DNA from: Mesostigma viride | Lineage: Eukaryota > Streptophyta > Mesostigmatophyceae > Mesostigmatales > Mesostigmataceae | DNA length: 61,964 nt | Direction: 5' to 3' | Assembly: GCA_009746045.1 (NCBI GenBank) | Contig: RPFO01000065.1 | Location: 9,557,628 to 9,619,591 of the forward strand | Shown here: positions 10,456 through 22,901 of the stretch, piece by piece | Layout: the number at the start of each line of letters is the position of its first letter | How positions within the stretch are numbered: position 1 is the first letter of the stretch | Notes under the pieces: generated by a model | The model's database searches: none | What the model saw: the letters and a program-made list of their open reading frames with translations, nothing else | Told to the model about the DNA's origin: nothing | Position numbers and translations under genes: made by a program

Positions 10456-13023
10456 TCTCGATCACTGTAGCTAATATTGCGAATGTGGATCACCTAGGAT
10501 GCGTCCAGTAATGTACACATATTATCAGTATCAGTTTACTCTAGCATATGGTATAGGATCGCCAAATGGCGCCAATTCATGGTCAATGGCGGGATGCGGG
10601 GCAAGGCTGCTGGAGAGACTCTGCACACTTTGTGCACGAATGTGATGCCGCTTGGTCACCAATGCTGATGGGGCATGGGGCGTACACGGACCCAGAGTGC
10701 CTTACCACCCTCAGGTCACTGAACGGGAAGGCCGCCCGCGTCAAGGGATAAATACATCTGCTAGAACAGCAGGAATTGAATTGCCTGGCTCCAATCCTTG
10801 CTTCATCACTAAGCAAGTAAAATGATTTCCCAACCTCATCCACCCGTGCCCACTAGCGCCCGCCAGCGCAGCCACCGGTGAGCACCCATGCCCTCACAGC
10901 GCGCTTCCTTGATGGCGGCATCAACGGTGCTGCCTCAACCCAGATACCTCACATGTCCCATCACCCTAACCCATAGACGGCGAGCCGTCTCAGAAGTAAT
11001 CCTTGCGCCCTCAAATGATCATTGTTCCAAACACACCGTCCTGCACCCTGGAACTGAGCGCATGCGCCCTGGTAACCCCACCGGCCAGCAGACTCTGGGT
11101 GGCAGATGTTAACAGCTGTCAGCCCACGCTCCAGGGCAATCACTAGCATTCACCGCCGTGACATCGCACGCAACCACAAAAAGGGCTGCGTGGAGCCCAC
11201 CGCTGGTCCCTCTCAGGCACCTTCTTTTACACTTTGTTTCAGTTGCCAGTTTCTTCACTCCCAGTTGCCTGGGTTCTGAAGTCTCCGAGAAAAATAGCCA
11301 CGCCCTGCACATGGGCAGTGTCTCCTTAGGTGCGGATGTCAGACTCAACAGCCTGGGAGGTCAACAGCCAGGGCTGGACGACAAGCCCACCTTCCCAGCA
11401 TGGTTCCCAGGTATCACAAGATGTCAAGTCCTCAGCTTGTTGTCGACCTGATGGGAACTTCGTAGGAACTCTTTCCTTAATAAAGTAGCCTTCTTTGATT
11501 ACTTCCAAAGACTCGCCCGAAAGGACCTGTCAATGCCTCTCTTGGCCATGGTGAAGGGCTCCCTGGGCAGAACCTGCGGTTGCCAGAATTAGATGCCAAA
11601 CACACAGAATTCCAAAGAAAATTTTTTGGAAAGGTATGCCGATCAACAGGCTTTGATTAGAACCATCCCCTGATGACAAGTGGATGCCAAGTATTACAAT
11701 CCAATGATCCAGCGATTACTAAATTCCTGGACATTTTAAATCCACCCTGGAAATATTCCACCAACATCCACTTGATGGAATGGGCTTCCCAAGACCTTGA
11801 CACCTACCACACAACAAGACCCTTCTATGCCGACATTGCCTTTACCAGAACAATAAGGGAGCTGTATTGTACGGGCAAGCAACGCACTTGCTAGATATCT
11901 TGATCATAATTTGCTGCATACTCGGCTTAAATGCAAGGCCGCCTAAACAGGCTGCATGAAACATAGGGAGAAGTGAGAAGCATAATGCCTGGTAATAGTA
12001 AAAGCTTATTTTCCCTGCTCTTGGCAATACGGCAACCTTTGAAAATGCCCATAATCACCAACGTCCGCCAGCATGGCGACACTTCCGAGCTGGGCACAGC
12101 CGCCAATGGCACGAAACCCATATCTTTCCTCCGCCAGCAAGCACGTGTATAGTCTGTGGCTGGATCACTGGCAGGTCAACGTAGAAACACGCGCGTATTT
12201 GTTCCTGACGGGAATATACGTAACCATATATGTCTGGAATTGTAGGCGTGCGAAGTCGGTCAGTGACGACGAGTTACGGCTCAAGCGTAATCGATTCTGC
12301 TAGGCAACCACGGCGCGGTGACTTTAGTGCACTCAGGCTTCTTCACACCAATGCTTCTTGCTGGTAAGGAGGATACTGAACATACATAAACATGCACGCT
12401 CGCATGTGCATTCTGCGGTATGAAGGTGCCCAATTTAGCAACTCGACGGTTTGAAATAATCGTAACGGCCAGCATTTATCAACGCCATGGCATGTGCCGA
12501 CCTCGATTGATAACTGCCTCATGCAAATGGTAAATAGGAAAAATTATGGTCCGTGAGTCACGCTACCAACTGAAATTGGCCTGTGAGAGGAATAAGCCTG
12601 ACAGTGGGAACTACGCACGCGCCTGCAGCGCGCCCAGCTTGATCCGAAGCTCGGGCAGGAAGCTTACCCGGCAATTAAGGATGCAGGGGGAGCGGGCGCG
12701 ATGCCGATCAGGAAGGATGTGTCAATTGTCTCAGATTCTTGTGGATAAAGACCTCTAGGACTGTATTATGACCGCCATTTTTTTTGCGCTCCCTGGACGC
12801 CGTCTGGTCATGTGCGTTGTCTGACAGACATGGCGCCCCGGGCCGGATTTTTAATTTAGCACCGGCCGGTTTGTTTTGGCGTTGTGGGACGTAAACCTGA
12901 GTTCTGGAGCGGGCTTCGAAGGCGAAATGTGGGAAAATGTTCTAGCATCCGCAACGTTGGGGGCGTCATGGCGTCATCCGGTTACAGTACAATGTTGTGG
13001 TTGTTGTTGTTGTTGTGTCCCAC

Positions 13024-13054
<31 letters not shown>

Positions 13055-13188
13055 GAGTCCCACTGTAGTCTTAACAATTACTACACTACGGTAGACACAA
13101 GGCTATTTATTAGATTGTTGTTGACTTGTTGTTGCCCACGCCGCACATGGGCAGCAGTCAGCACCGCAGCAGAGATTTGGAAACGGCC
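10456..13188. other. Region upstream of the kinase gene, no gene recognised
   Basis: Presumed promoter/intergenic DNA of the kinase gene followed by about 2.5 kb without a convincing coding region. Short open frames (up to about 97 codons) have no recognisable motif. A (GTT)n microsatellite lies at about 12,998-13,056. Confidence 0.4.
12998..13056. repeat. (GTT)n microsatellite
   Basis: TGTTGTTGTT runs interrupted by GTCCCACT, next to the left end of the Harbinger transposon. A TCCCACTGT piece occurs twice, so the microsatellite is partly a duplicated block. Confidence 0.85.
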
Positions 13189-13299
13189 TAAGGCCCGGTC
13201 TATACGGATTTTAAGTTAAAACCGAACCGGTCATTTTTAGCTGAAAATTGGGTCCGGAGGTAAAAATTTCAGTCTATACGAAACTCAACTGTCTGGACC

Positions 13300-14520
13300 G
13301 CAAGTAGAGTGGTTCCCGCCAAGTCGATGACGTGGCGCCAGCTCCGTGCCCGGGCAATCAGGCAATTACAGGCAATTAAACCCAAAACACTGACGGCGGG
13401 AAAGGGGAAGATGACCCGCGGTCGCCAGCCATGGCGGACAATGCCGAAGGAGATGGACCATTGCTGCCACCCGAAGCGCGAAATCATTGCGTGCCATGCG
13501 GATTCGCCCATGGGAAAACGCCGATGTGGACGATGAGAGAAAAAGCGCGTTTCGGGCATGTCCTAATTGACGAAAGCATCCGAGCAGCGTATTTTAAAGG
13601 ATATATCGGTTTCTTTTTACTTTTTATGATGATTTGTAGTCGTAAACTTGCAAGGGTGGCCAGAGATCGCCGAATCTAGCGACCATGCTGCACAACTTTG
13701 GTGTGCCGCAATGCGCCATTATGCGGCCACCGCCTGGGCTAAGGTAATGCCAGCCACGCCAGGTAAAGCTGAGTTATCGTTTCCTTGTCGACGTATGACG
13801 TTTAGGTATACGTTCTAGCTTGTGTAGCACATTCTTTTTGCATTATTCATGTTCTTTCTTGACCATGGCCTGGCCCCTTCCTAAAACACCATTCATAGAT
13901 GCCTCCCTCAGTCAGTTGACCTGCCATAGTGTGATGGTGATAAGTTTTAGAGGTTGTATGGGTTTGAATACCTCCATATATGTTTGTTATACATTTCCCA
14001 CACACATATTGCATGAGTGAGAGGCAGTTGGCTGGTCTCTGTGGCATCATCAAGCATGTAACCGGTGAGTAGAAGCTTCCCATTGTCAGCATGTGCCACC
14101 AGGTGTGCTGCAGGCCATCACCTGGCAAGCTATAGCAGCTTAGGCCTAGTTTATCCTTGCTAGGGCAAGCTGAAATAGGCTTAACATCACTAGTTTGTTG
14201 GTGGCTGCCTCCTAGAATGCATGCCTTGCGTAGGGTGTCCGTACCACGTTACCTACGTGCATGGACAAGGTGGCAGCTGCACATAGGTGCCATGTAAGGG
14301 CAGTGTGATGATGCAGTTATGTTTCCCCATCATTGTGGAAGGGAAATGTATTGTATGGCATGGTTGGTGGCCTTATTAGTAGGTAGCATGCCAAGCCCTA
14401 CCCCCTTGGTTGCTTTTTACCAACGGTACCCCTATGGGCTGTACTGGGTGTAGCTGCTGGTATACCCAACCAAGTGATGACCCCAATGGCTCAAACTGCT
14501 CAGCAACTAATTGTTTATCA
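13300..14520. other. Left interior of Harbinger element
   Basis: No long convincing ORF. Harbinger elements usually carry a second, Myb-like gene, and this area is where it would be, possibly split by introns; I cannot identify it. Bases about 13,704-14,370 are clearly related to 39,838-40,530 in the element nested in the gypsy retrotransposon. Confidence 0.5.
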
Positions 14521-14899
14521 TCCCTGAAGTGGTAGGTGCCTAGCTCTCATAACATGATTCAAAATGCACATTCTACCAAAACTGAAAACGCGCGTCTTGA
14601 CCGCCCTGACTTTGACGGTAGTTATACATGGCCTACCCTGCATATATGTAAGGTTGTGATGTATCAACCGGAAGAGCAACTCATGGACATGCTTGGCCCC
14701 CAAGGACAGCCATTGGATATGGGTAGGTTGGATGGCATCTGGTTTGCAAAGTTGTGAAGTTACAGCCGATGCATTGGCAGTATTTCTGCCCATTTAGGGG
14801 TTAAGTTTGACAACTGTGATGGTCATCAACTACCATTGCACATGCATCCTTTTTGACATTACAATAGCGGGATTAGGCAACATTCTCATCCTCACCGCT

Positions 14900-15378
14900 T
14901 GTGGGTAAAAAAAAAATGGCAACCAAGCACCATGCCACACGTGGCACACTCAAGCATACACCAAGGTGGGTAAAAAAAACTGGCAACCATACACCATGCC
15001 ACACGTGGCACACTCAAGCATACACCAAGGTAGGTAAAAAAAACTGGCAACCAAACACCATGCCACACGCGGCACAGTCAAGCATTATACACCAAGGTGG
15101 GTAAAAAAAACTGGCAACCAAACACCATGCCACACGTGGCACACTCAAGCATTATACACCAAGGTGGGTAAAAAAAACTGGCAACCAAACACCATGCCAC
15201 ACGTGGCACACTCAAGCATACACCAAGGTGGGTAAAAGAAACTGGCAACCAAACACCATGCCACACGTGGCACACTCAAGCATTATTATACACCAAGGTG
15301 GGTAAAAAAAACTGGCAACCAAACACCATGCCACACGTGGCACACTCAAGCATTATACACCAAGGTGGGTAAAAAAAG
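14900..15378. repeat. 64-70 bp minisatellite inside the Harbinger element, about 8 copies
   Basis: Unit GGTGGGTAAAAAAAACTGGC followed by AACCAAACACCATGCCACAC and GTGGCACACTCAAGCAT. Copies differ by insertion of ATT or ATTATT. It ends directly at the 3' end of the transposase frame. Confidence 0.95.
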
Positions 15379-15382
15379 CTGG

Positions 15383-15950
15383 CTAGCATGTTGCATGTCG
15401 TAGGTCACATGTCAATGCACGGTGAAGGATGCCAAAGCGGTGAATAAGAATCCCAAATGCACGCTCTATGACCTGCCTGTACAAAGAGATGTAATCGTTA
15501 CACGCGTCCTCTTGGACGTTGAGACCCCTTCCTGGGTAGGGAGTCACAAGCCAAGGCTTGATGGTGTATGCCTCATCTGCCACTATGTAGAATCCTTCTG
15601 GCAGGCCAACACGAGCCAATTCCGTGTGCAAAGAGCTGACACGAAATGCGACACTGTCATGGGTACTGCCGCAACATTTGTTGGAGCCATACAGAAAACG
15701 ACATTTCGAATCGCACACAGCTTGCATGACAAGCGCATAAAACCCCTTACGATTGTAGTACTGCCTGGGGTTCGCTACCTCCGACTTGAAGGTTTTTTTT
15801 TATCTTGATTGCGATACCATCGAGCGCACCAACACGACCATCAACAACTCCCCTGGTCGTCTGGTTGAAACCATCGGCCAAACGCGACAGTTCGCCCGAA
15901 TCATCCGTGGTTGCGAGTGCGCTTCTCATTAGCAGCTCGCGGCAAGCCAA
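15383..15950 (-). pseudogene. Harbinger (HARBI1-like, DDE_4) transposase, frame broken in an A9 run
   Basis: The upstream part (15950 to about 15800) reads CRELLMRSALATTDDSGELS and reaches VGALDGIAIKIKK with the first catalytic Asp. After a nine-A run at about 15789-15797 the sense continues one frame over: PRQYYNRKGFYALVMQAVC, CGSTHDSVAFRVSS, EGFYIVADEAY (second Asp) and VIERAFGILIHRFGIL (catalytic Glu). All three DDE residues are present. The product would be a nuclear cut-and-paste transposase. The N-terminal part may extend to about 16183 (SRQSYTLMRKPDEDRIDRED) through an intron or another break. Confidence 0.85.
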
Positions 15951-16601
15951 ACCGACTTACGTAGGGCTTGGAAACGTGCACCACGCCTTGAGAGACGTCT
16001 TTATCCTGTACGCCTTCGCATCATCTTCAAATCCTGCAAATCATTCCAGTCCTCCCTGTCAATCCTGTCCTCGTCGGGCTTGCGCATAAGGGTGTATGAC
16101 TGGCGAGACATTATGGCCGAGTGTTTTCGTGCTTTAAATACGCAACTGAAATGGTCGGAATTACCAACTGCAATGGCACACACAGCTATGGCAACCAGCC
16201 TTCACGTCGGTAGTAGCAGCCCGACCACCAGGGTTTTCCCGCCAACAGGTGCGACTGGAGAGACATTTTTTTTTCTTAGTTCGTGAGTGATATGGCGAAA
16301 TCGGTGTGCAATCGGAGAAAGTTGCGGCGATGGCTGCCTTGGGCGTTGAGCTCCGCTCACGTCGCTGGCAGGCGTTGCTGGCAGCCCTCTGACTTTCCCG
16401 CCCTTTTTCTTCTAATCTTGCGATCCTGGCGAGAATAAAATTTTAACAGGCCCTTCTGGAGGTGCATGGCATTTAACTAAAAGTGGCCCGTTTTAGTTAA
16501 AAACGACGAGGCTTGGGGACCGTTGATGCAAAACCCCCATCGATCTTACCGTCCGTTCTCTCCCGCCAGTTTTATCAAAAGTCCGTATAGACCGGGCCTA
16601 A

Positions 16602-17366
16602 GGCTATTTGTTACAGATCAGGGACAGAATGATGACAGATTTGAACAACGAGAGTTGCCGCCAGCACTTTGCTGTAACGTGGTAGATTCTTCGGTCTTCC
16701 GGTACTTCCAGTATGTACCAGATGCTCTGTCATGCCTACCCGTAACCTGTCGTCTGACTGACTGAATTTGCCCGGATATGCCAGGCCGGACACCGGAAGT
16801 GCGATCAAGTCCTGATCAAGTCATATGACACGTAAGGGACACGTTACGAAATGCGCATTTGAAGCCGTGAGCGAAAATGTGGGCGATATTTTTTTAACTC
16901 ATGAGTTAATTAATAACTTTCCGGGTAAATGGGTATTTTTATTAACCAATAGCAATATCGTTAGGTGAAGAGGTACCACGTATCGACCAGCTGGTTACCA
17001 ACTGTGTGTAGTGTGATAGGTGGCTCATGAGTTAATCCTATCTTACTAGTTACTATATTCATGTCACATGTCACATTGTCATGTTGCCGCGAGGAAACGG
17101 CAAAGCGCGGGGTCGGGCTGATCATCGATCAAGTCTTGTTTTGCCATGTTAAAAGCGGGAGCCACGCACGACGTCCGACTTGACCTCTGCCCGAGACGAG
17201 ATTGGATTTCTGGCACGCCATCGCCGGCCATCGGCCCGGGCAGCACGGTCCATTCGCTGTTTTCAGCATGTTCCTTGACCTGATTATTATGAAATCAGGC
17301 AGTTGTCGGTCAATTCGCGCGCGTTGTTGTTGCTATGCACGTAAATCGTAGCACTAGGATTAACTA
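16602..17366. promoter_or_regulatory. Possible promoter region of the plus-strand gene at 17,367
   Basis: 765 bp between the transposon and the ATG at 17367. It holds AT-rich stretches (for example 16,900-16,950) and no ORF of note. Assignment as a promoter is by position only. Confidence 0.3.
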
Positions 17367-17880
17367 ATGGCGAACTCCTCTTCCTCCGACGCTAGTTTTC
17401 GTTCAGGCCCTTTTAGCGGGTCGCATAGGAGGACAGTAAGCTCGCCTGCTCTCGTTTCAGACGACCCGGCGAACAATGCACACTATCGCTCGATCAGAAT
17501 TCGGGGTGTGGCGAGCCCCGCACAAGGACATGTGTCCTCATCATCTTCATTTTCAAGGAACCCGGGTTATACTGGGACGGGACATACCGTCCGGATTTTC
17601 GCGCAGGTGCGTATGATACTAGCACGCCCACTATCTCTGGCTTAACCTCGTGATCAGCTCTGGATTTGTTCTTTTGTAGCTGGGTTGGCACGCTGACATG
17701 CCATGCTGGCGGCCTTTTCGAACGTGCCTGATCTGGCAGATAGAAGGCCATGAGAAGAGCGCGATGGCAACGCATGGAAACCAGGCGTTGTATGAAAGTT
17801 TCGAGGAAGCCTGCGACATCGGCTGCTCTACCGCGTGCGAGAGGGCTGCGTGGAACGCCAATGCCCCGGGGGCTATTGAG
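17367..17880 (+). CDS. 5' exons of a plus-strand gene of unknown function
   Basis: Exon 1 is 17367-17606 (ATG start, Ser-rich MANSSSSDASFRSG, donor GCGCAG|GTGCGT). Exon 2 is 17740-17880 (acceptor CTGGCAG, donor ATTGAG|GTACTG) and reads IEGHEKSAMATHGNQALYES and FEEACDIGCSTACERAAW. Both junctions are phase 0, so the frame runs through 127 codons. I recognise no family. It is divergent from the kinase gene, with the Harbinger element in between. Further exons were not found; the gene may be broken by downstream repeats. Confidence 0.5.
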
Positions 17881-18214
17881 GTACTGTGCTCGACCCGCTT
17901 TTCCTGCCCGTGTGCAAATACAAGTTATAGCGAGCCATCTTGGCAGGCTGGCACCGTACTGCGTGCTTATGAGCTACTAGGGCATTGCTGGGGCCAGTGT
18001 TGTGGTCGTGTGTGAAAACGTCATGCTCGCCTCTTTGGAAAACTGTCTTTCCTGCCTTTTTTGTCATGGGCGCGGTCACATCTTTTATACCATGGACCGG
18101 CCGCCCATGCCACTCGCATGCCATAAAGACAAATTCTCCTCGTGATGACCCCTCCCGTCTCATTTTCTTCCTGGTGGGGGGTACCCATCTCCTTGGGTTC
18201 AACCATATCCTGGG

Positions 18215-18470
18215 GTTTTCTCCCCATCGATGCCTGCCCACATCCTTTTCTTCCCATCGATGCCTACCCACATCCTTTTCTCCCCATCGATGCCTACCCA
18301 CATCCTTTTCTCCCCATCGATGCCTACCCACATCCTTTTCTTCCCATCGATGCCTACCCACATCCTTCTCTTCCCATGGATGCCTACCCACATCCTTCTC
18401 TCCCTGTCGATGCCTACCCACATCCTTTTCTTCCCATCGATGCCTACCCACATTTTTTCCTTCCCATGAG
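18215..18470. repeat. 30-bp minisatellite, about 8 copies
   Basis: Unit TTCCCATCGATGCCTACCCA then CATCCTTTTC. Ten codons long, so every frame without a stop stays open (for example MPTHILFFPS repeated). Coding status is unsupported. Confidence 0.95.
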
Positions 18471-20454
18471 TGCCCTGTTTCCTCCCATTAATGCCCACAC
18501 ACCATCCCATGAGCACCTACCATCCCGACCTCCCCCCCATGCACCAGCGTGACGGCAAGGCTGGCCCTCCTCCTCCTCCCCCACTCCGTTTCTGCACTTT
18601 GCCTAGAAGGTTGGTAACGTACATGCACCCATTGCATACATGGGTTGTTCCTGTTCCAATCGTCCTGTGGAAGTGTATCAGCCTTGTGCCAGTCACCCAA
18701 GCATCCCAACACATTCACTCCCATAAAGAACCCACTTTCTGCCCTTTCGCCCATTGGCACCACAGCGCTTTTAAACAAATGATACTTCACTGTACTACTT
18801 GACACCTGCACTAATATATAAATTCACTTTTTTTTTTTACAAATGAAACTATACTGTATTACTTAACACATGCACTATCATATAAATTCACTAATTTTTT
18901 TAACAAATGAAACTATACTGTATGACTTGACACATGCACTATCATATGTTGTACACCTGCACTACGTAGTTGCAAAAGACATTTTGAACAAATGCTACCA
19001 CTGGACACCTGCACACGAACATAATGGCAAGGAAGGCTGCCTCTCCCCCTCCTGGAATGAGCAAATCAGCACCTTATGGAACGGGTCGCCCTCACACAGC
19101 CTGGTCCCACTTCCAGTGTTTCTGCCAACACCCCCCACCCACGCATGCCCCCGCGCAAAGCCTGGTCCGACGCTCCTTGTTGCCCTCCCCTTGCACCCTT
19201 CTGTTGCCCATTTTCTCACCAGGCCTGCCAGGCAGTCTGTACAGTACACTTATCCGCAACCCCCCCCCCTCTCTTTCCTGCCCTTGCATCCTCTACCCTG
19301 CTACTTCACCAACACCACGGCACAGCAGCGTGCACGACATGCTGACCCACTCCTGTTCTCTTCGCCCGGCCTCGCACCCGCTATCCCACCCATCAAACAA
19401 CAGGACTGCAAGGCGGCGTGCACGGCATCTTGCAGCGCGCCCGACAACAACGGAGGCTTCTCGACCGTGGTGTCATGAGGGGTCGCCACATGGCGTGTGG
19501 TGAGCGCGCCATGTGGCATGTCGTGAGAGGACGCCAGGTCATGGGCACCTGTCACGGGCGCGTGCCACATGTATAGATCAATGAGGAGACATCCGGCGCG
19601 TCAATGAGGAGACATCACGCTCAATGCGATTCTGTCGTGGTCCTCATGGCGCCCTATATGTAGGGAGGAGTGGCGGAGCTTCGGTTTCATCCTCTCGGGT
19701 GGCATCCGTGCGCGGCGCCGCCCCGCCGCCGCGTGGTAACGGCTTGCCCTGGCCGGGCGGTGGCAGCTCGACAAGCTGGCGTGGAGTGGAGTGGCATGGC
19801 ATCGTGCCATAGGGTGGTCAGGGGAGTAGAGCGGGCGAAAGGCATCATCCTGCACCCAAACCGGTGTCCCCACAATGGGACCACGCGTTGCCCTTCGACG
19901 ATGTTCCCGTGCATGTTTCGTTCATCATCCACTTCTCCCCCCCCTTCATCGTCCCACGGCATGTGTTAGTCTACATGTGAATGAAGGCTACGTGTAAATT
20001 CATGCGTGGTGTTTGTGGCTCCAGTTCTCGAGAGAGGAAGCGGAGCTGGTGGGGGTTCCCCCTTGGGAGTTCAAACTCTTCAGATGATGCCGCCACATCC
20101 TGGGGCCTCAATGGTGAGGAGGCCTTGAGCGTGAGGAGGCCTCCGGTTCCTGCCATGGAAGCACGTGGTTGGTACTAGCACCTCCTGTGCTTGTCATCGT
20201 TATCACGGCCTGTTGATCATCCTGTGGGCATGGGGCATCTATGCCCATTAGGTGTGGCCAGTGCTGGGGATGGCCATTTTTCCGTGTGGGTAACGTGGGT
20301 GTCATCGTGTCGGCGCCGCCCCCTGTCAGGTGTGGCCAGTATGAGTCGCTGTCGACGGCCATGCGTTACAAGTAGGAGTGGCCATCCGCTAGAGTGACTT
20401 AAAGGACTGTCATCCTGAGGACGTCACAGTGTTGTCGTGGCGTTGTCAGACGTG

Positions 20455-20575
20455 GATGGTGGCATAATACACGGGTGGTGGAATAAGACGCGGGGGGTGG
20501 TATGGGACACGGGTGGTGGCATAGAACGCGGATGATGGCATATAACGCGGGCGGTGGCATGGGACGCGGTACGTC
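20455..20575. repeat. About 22-24 bp G-rich tandem repeat
   Basis: Degenerate copies of GGTGGCATGGGACACGGG, about six in a row. Confidence 0.8.
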
Positions 20576-21134
20576 GCCATTGGCAGCCACGGGGTGGCAT
20601 CTCTCAAAGTCTCTCGGCCTTGGGTGGCCTCGCACCTTCATAGCCCACAAAGACTGCTGGCATCCGCAGCCCTCCAGTGCTTTGAGAGCGTCGCAAGGCA
20701 GCCGTGTGCCCCTGCCCTGGGACGTGGGAGGCGGAACGTGGCGGTCTTTGGTGGGACTTGGCAGCACTCCGCCGCGACTTGCGAGGCGTCTAGTGTTATT
20801 CAGCAAGCATGCGGCATGACTTGGCCGCCGGCAGCAGGCCCCCGCTTTGCCTGTGCGTCCTGCATCGGTGTGTGTGGGGGGGGCCGGGCCTGAATAGGGC
20901 CAATCCTGAATAACATGCTGCCTCAGCGTGAAAGGAGGCGTCTTGGAAGCGCCCATATGATGGGCCCATGTGTTGGTTGCGGTGTGTCCATCACCCATTG
21001 AAGCGTCCTTCACTGATCAATATTAAACCTGCCTCCTTCACCGATGTTGCGATGAACTAAGCACGTGATCCATTGGGGGAGACGCGGGCCACTGTAATGA
21101 TGTCCGCACAGCGTGTGTGCCATTTGGAGTGCAA

Positions 21135-21215
21135 CTGCTGATGTTGCAATGGGCGATGGCGCTGATGTTGCGATGGGCGATGGCAATGAGGTTGCGATGG
21201 GCGATGGCGATCCGG
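21135..21215. repeat. About 24-bp tandem repeat
   Basis: Four copies of GTTGCGATGGGCGATGGC with small changes. Confidence 0.85.
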
Positions 21216-22559
21216 GGTAGATGGACAGGTGTTGTCGTCACGACGTTTATGCTTTGCCGTCCTTGCAAATGCTCCCGTCCAGGCTTCGGAAAGTCAAACT
21301 CATTTCGCATGGTGCAGAGTTTGCGGGCTATCACCATGCATATGTGCCAGTGTCTGTCTCATCGAAATGTCCCGGAGGCAAGGGGTGGGGTGGGGTGGGG
21401 CTCGGTGGGGTGGGGTGGTACCTACTTAATCACTTATGGGGCGGCCTGGTGGGTGGGCGTCAATGCTCTTCATCTGCTTTGTCGCCTCGCGTCATGTCAT
21501 CCGGAATCCTGCCAATCAGTTGAGCGATGCCAGTGGCTGGATCGTAAAAGGCACGAGTATGGGTGTTTGTCAAGGCTCGGTTAAAAGGCCAAAAAGGCGT
21601 GGGGGGGGGGCGAAGCATTCCACCCCATTCGGGTGTGACTGCCGGAAGTATTGGGGGCTGTGTGTTTTTGTAAATCTTTTTTGTAGCAGCCCTCCTGGAA
21701 GGCCTCAAAGTTATATAAGATATATTTTTTTCCCGCGTGGTTGCATCCACGAATGCCCTGATTGTGTCGTGGGGCATGCTGTGTGTGTTACGGGAGGTAT
21801 ATTTGATGGTGTACTGCAAATATTGGTGTACATAGCTGTGGTCCCATGTAGGTGTGTCAATTTCTCTTGCTGGTTGCCTTGTTGGCATATCTCCCCAAAG
21901 GGAACACGCAATTAATTGCTGTCATGCGTATTGTCTGCTGTCTAGGCATGCTGCGTCCATCATTGGCCGTCTCATTTAGAACATAAGTAAGTACTTGCGT
22001 GTCATGCGCATGGGCATGCCACAAAGCACTATGCTAATCTCATTAGAACATGGTGCAATACCAAATGAGGGCTGCATGTCAATGTCCTGCAATGTTACAA
22101 GTCTGTGATAGAATTGGAGTCCTGAGCATGAAACTAGCATGTTGTTCCTCTATATATTTAGTAACCAAGGGTTTAAATTTTATTCACATTCGTGCAAGCA
22201 TGGTTTCAGGCGTAAGGTAAACACCTGGGTTAAGGGCCACCTTAATTGCGAAAATCCTGGCATTCGCAGGACTGGGCCGATTGTCGTGGTGAGCACGGAT
22301 TTGGAATCAGCGACTATCGACTTAGCATGGTAAAAATTTTTGTTGGGACCGTTTTGGTACGTTTTGGGTGGGGGTGGGGGAGGGGGGGGGGGGGCACCCC
22401 TGTTTTTTAGAAGGAAAAAGCAGGGGAAAGCGGGGAACCCCCTTAGCTGGGTTGAACCTGAGACAGCATGGTGGTGCCGGTGCCCTTGCGGCACCTAGAG
22501 CAAGTGTTGCTTACATTCCCACCCTTGCATGAAGTAGCCTAGGATGTATTTAAAGCCAT

Positions 22560-22634
22560 ATGCCCCTTCTCAGGGATATGTGCTACATTGACTCCCAACG
22601 GAGTGATGTTGATAATTAATTAATTAATTAAAGC
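22560..22634 (+). mobile_element. LINE 3' terminus with hairpin and TTAA tail (plus orientation)
   Basis: TGTGCTACATTGACTCCC followed by AACGGAGTGATG forms the stem ACTCC/GGAGT (22591-22604) with loop CAAC. It is followed by (ATTA)n to 22634. It is nearly identical to the 56-bp insertion at 23649-23704, in the opposite orientation. The 5' limit is not clear. Confidence 0.55.
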
Positions 22635-22901
22635 GGGGAAAAGCCTTGGTTGCATGGCCATCGGCTTATTTAAATTCTTCAGCGCAGGATGCAGCGCCTA
22701 CACATGGTGGGCTTCCAGTTTGCTAGCTGCTTCCATTGACGGCTGAGAACCCTTAACTGAAGACGCAAAACAGCTGAGTGACAGACTTCGTGAGCTAGCT
22801 AGGGGATGGCAGAAGACACGTCCGGTCATCCAGCATTCTCCCAGAGGATGCTGGATGCTGGCTTAGTTGACTATCGGCAGTTTAAAGCCCTCGTCATCGT
22901 C

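Larger units (their letters stand above)
13189..16601 (-). mobile_element. PIF/Harbinger DNA transposon, both ends intact
   Basis: Terminal inverted repeats GGCCCGGTCTATACGGA (13192-13208) and TCCGTATAGACCGGGCC (16582-16598) are flanked on both sides by the 3-bp target duplication TAA (13189-13191, 16599-16601). TWA duplications are diagnostic for the PIF/Harbinger superfamily (established knowledge). The element is 3407 bp and encodes a DDE transposase on the minus strand near its right half. A ~66-bp minisatellite sits inside. The transposase frame is broken once, so this copy may be inactive. Confidence 0.92.
17881..22559. other. 4.7 kb without a recognised gene
   Basis: Holds the minisatellites at 18,215, 20,455 and 21,140 and scattered open frames up to about 200 codons (for example 18870-19478 plus and 20399-21013 minus). 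None shows a family motif. A poly-G and T-rich stretch at 22,340-22,420 is low complexity. Further exons of the gene at 17,367 could be hidden here. Confidence 0.4.

Noticed and set aside
18870-21013. Open frames of 190-204 codons (18870-19478 plus, 20399-21013 minus)
   Set aside because: No start context, family motif or splice partner; composition follows local G/C-rich repeats.
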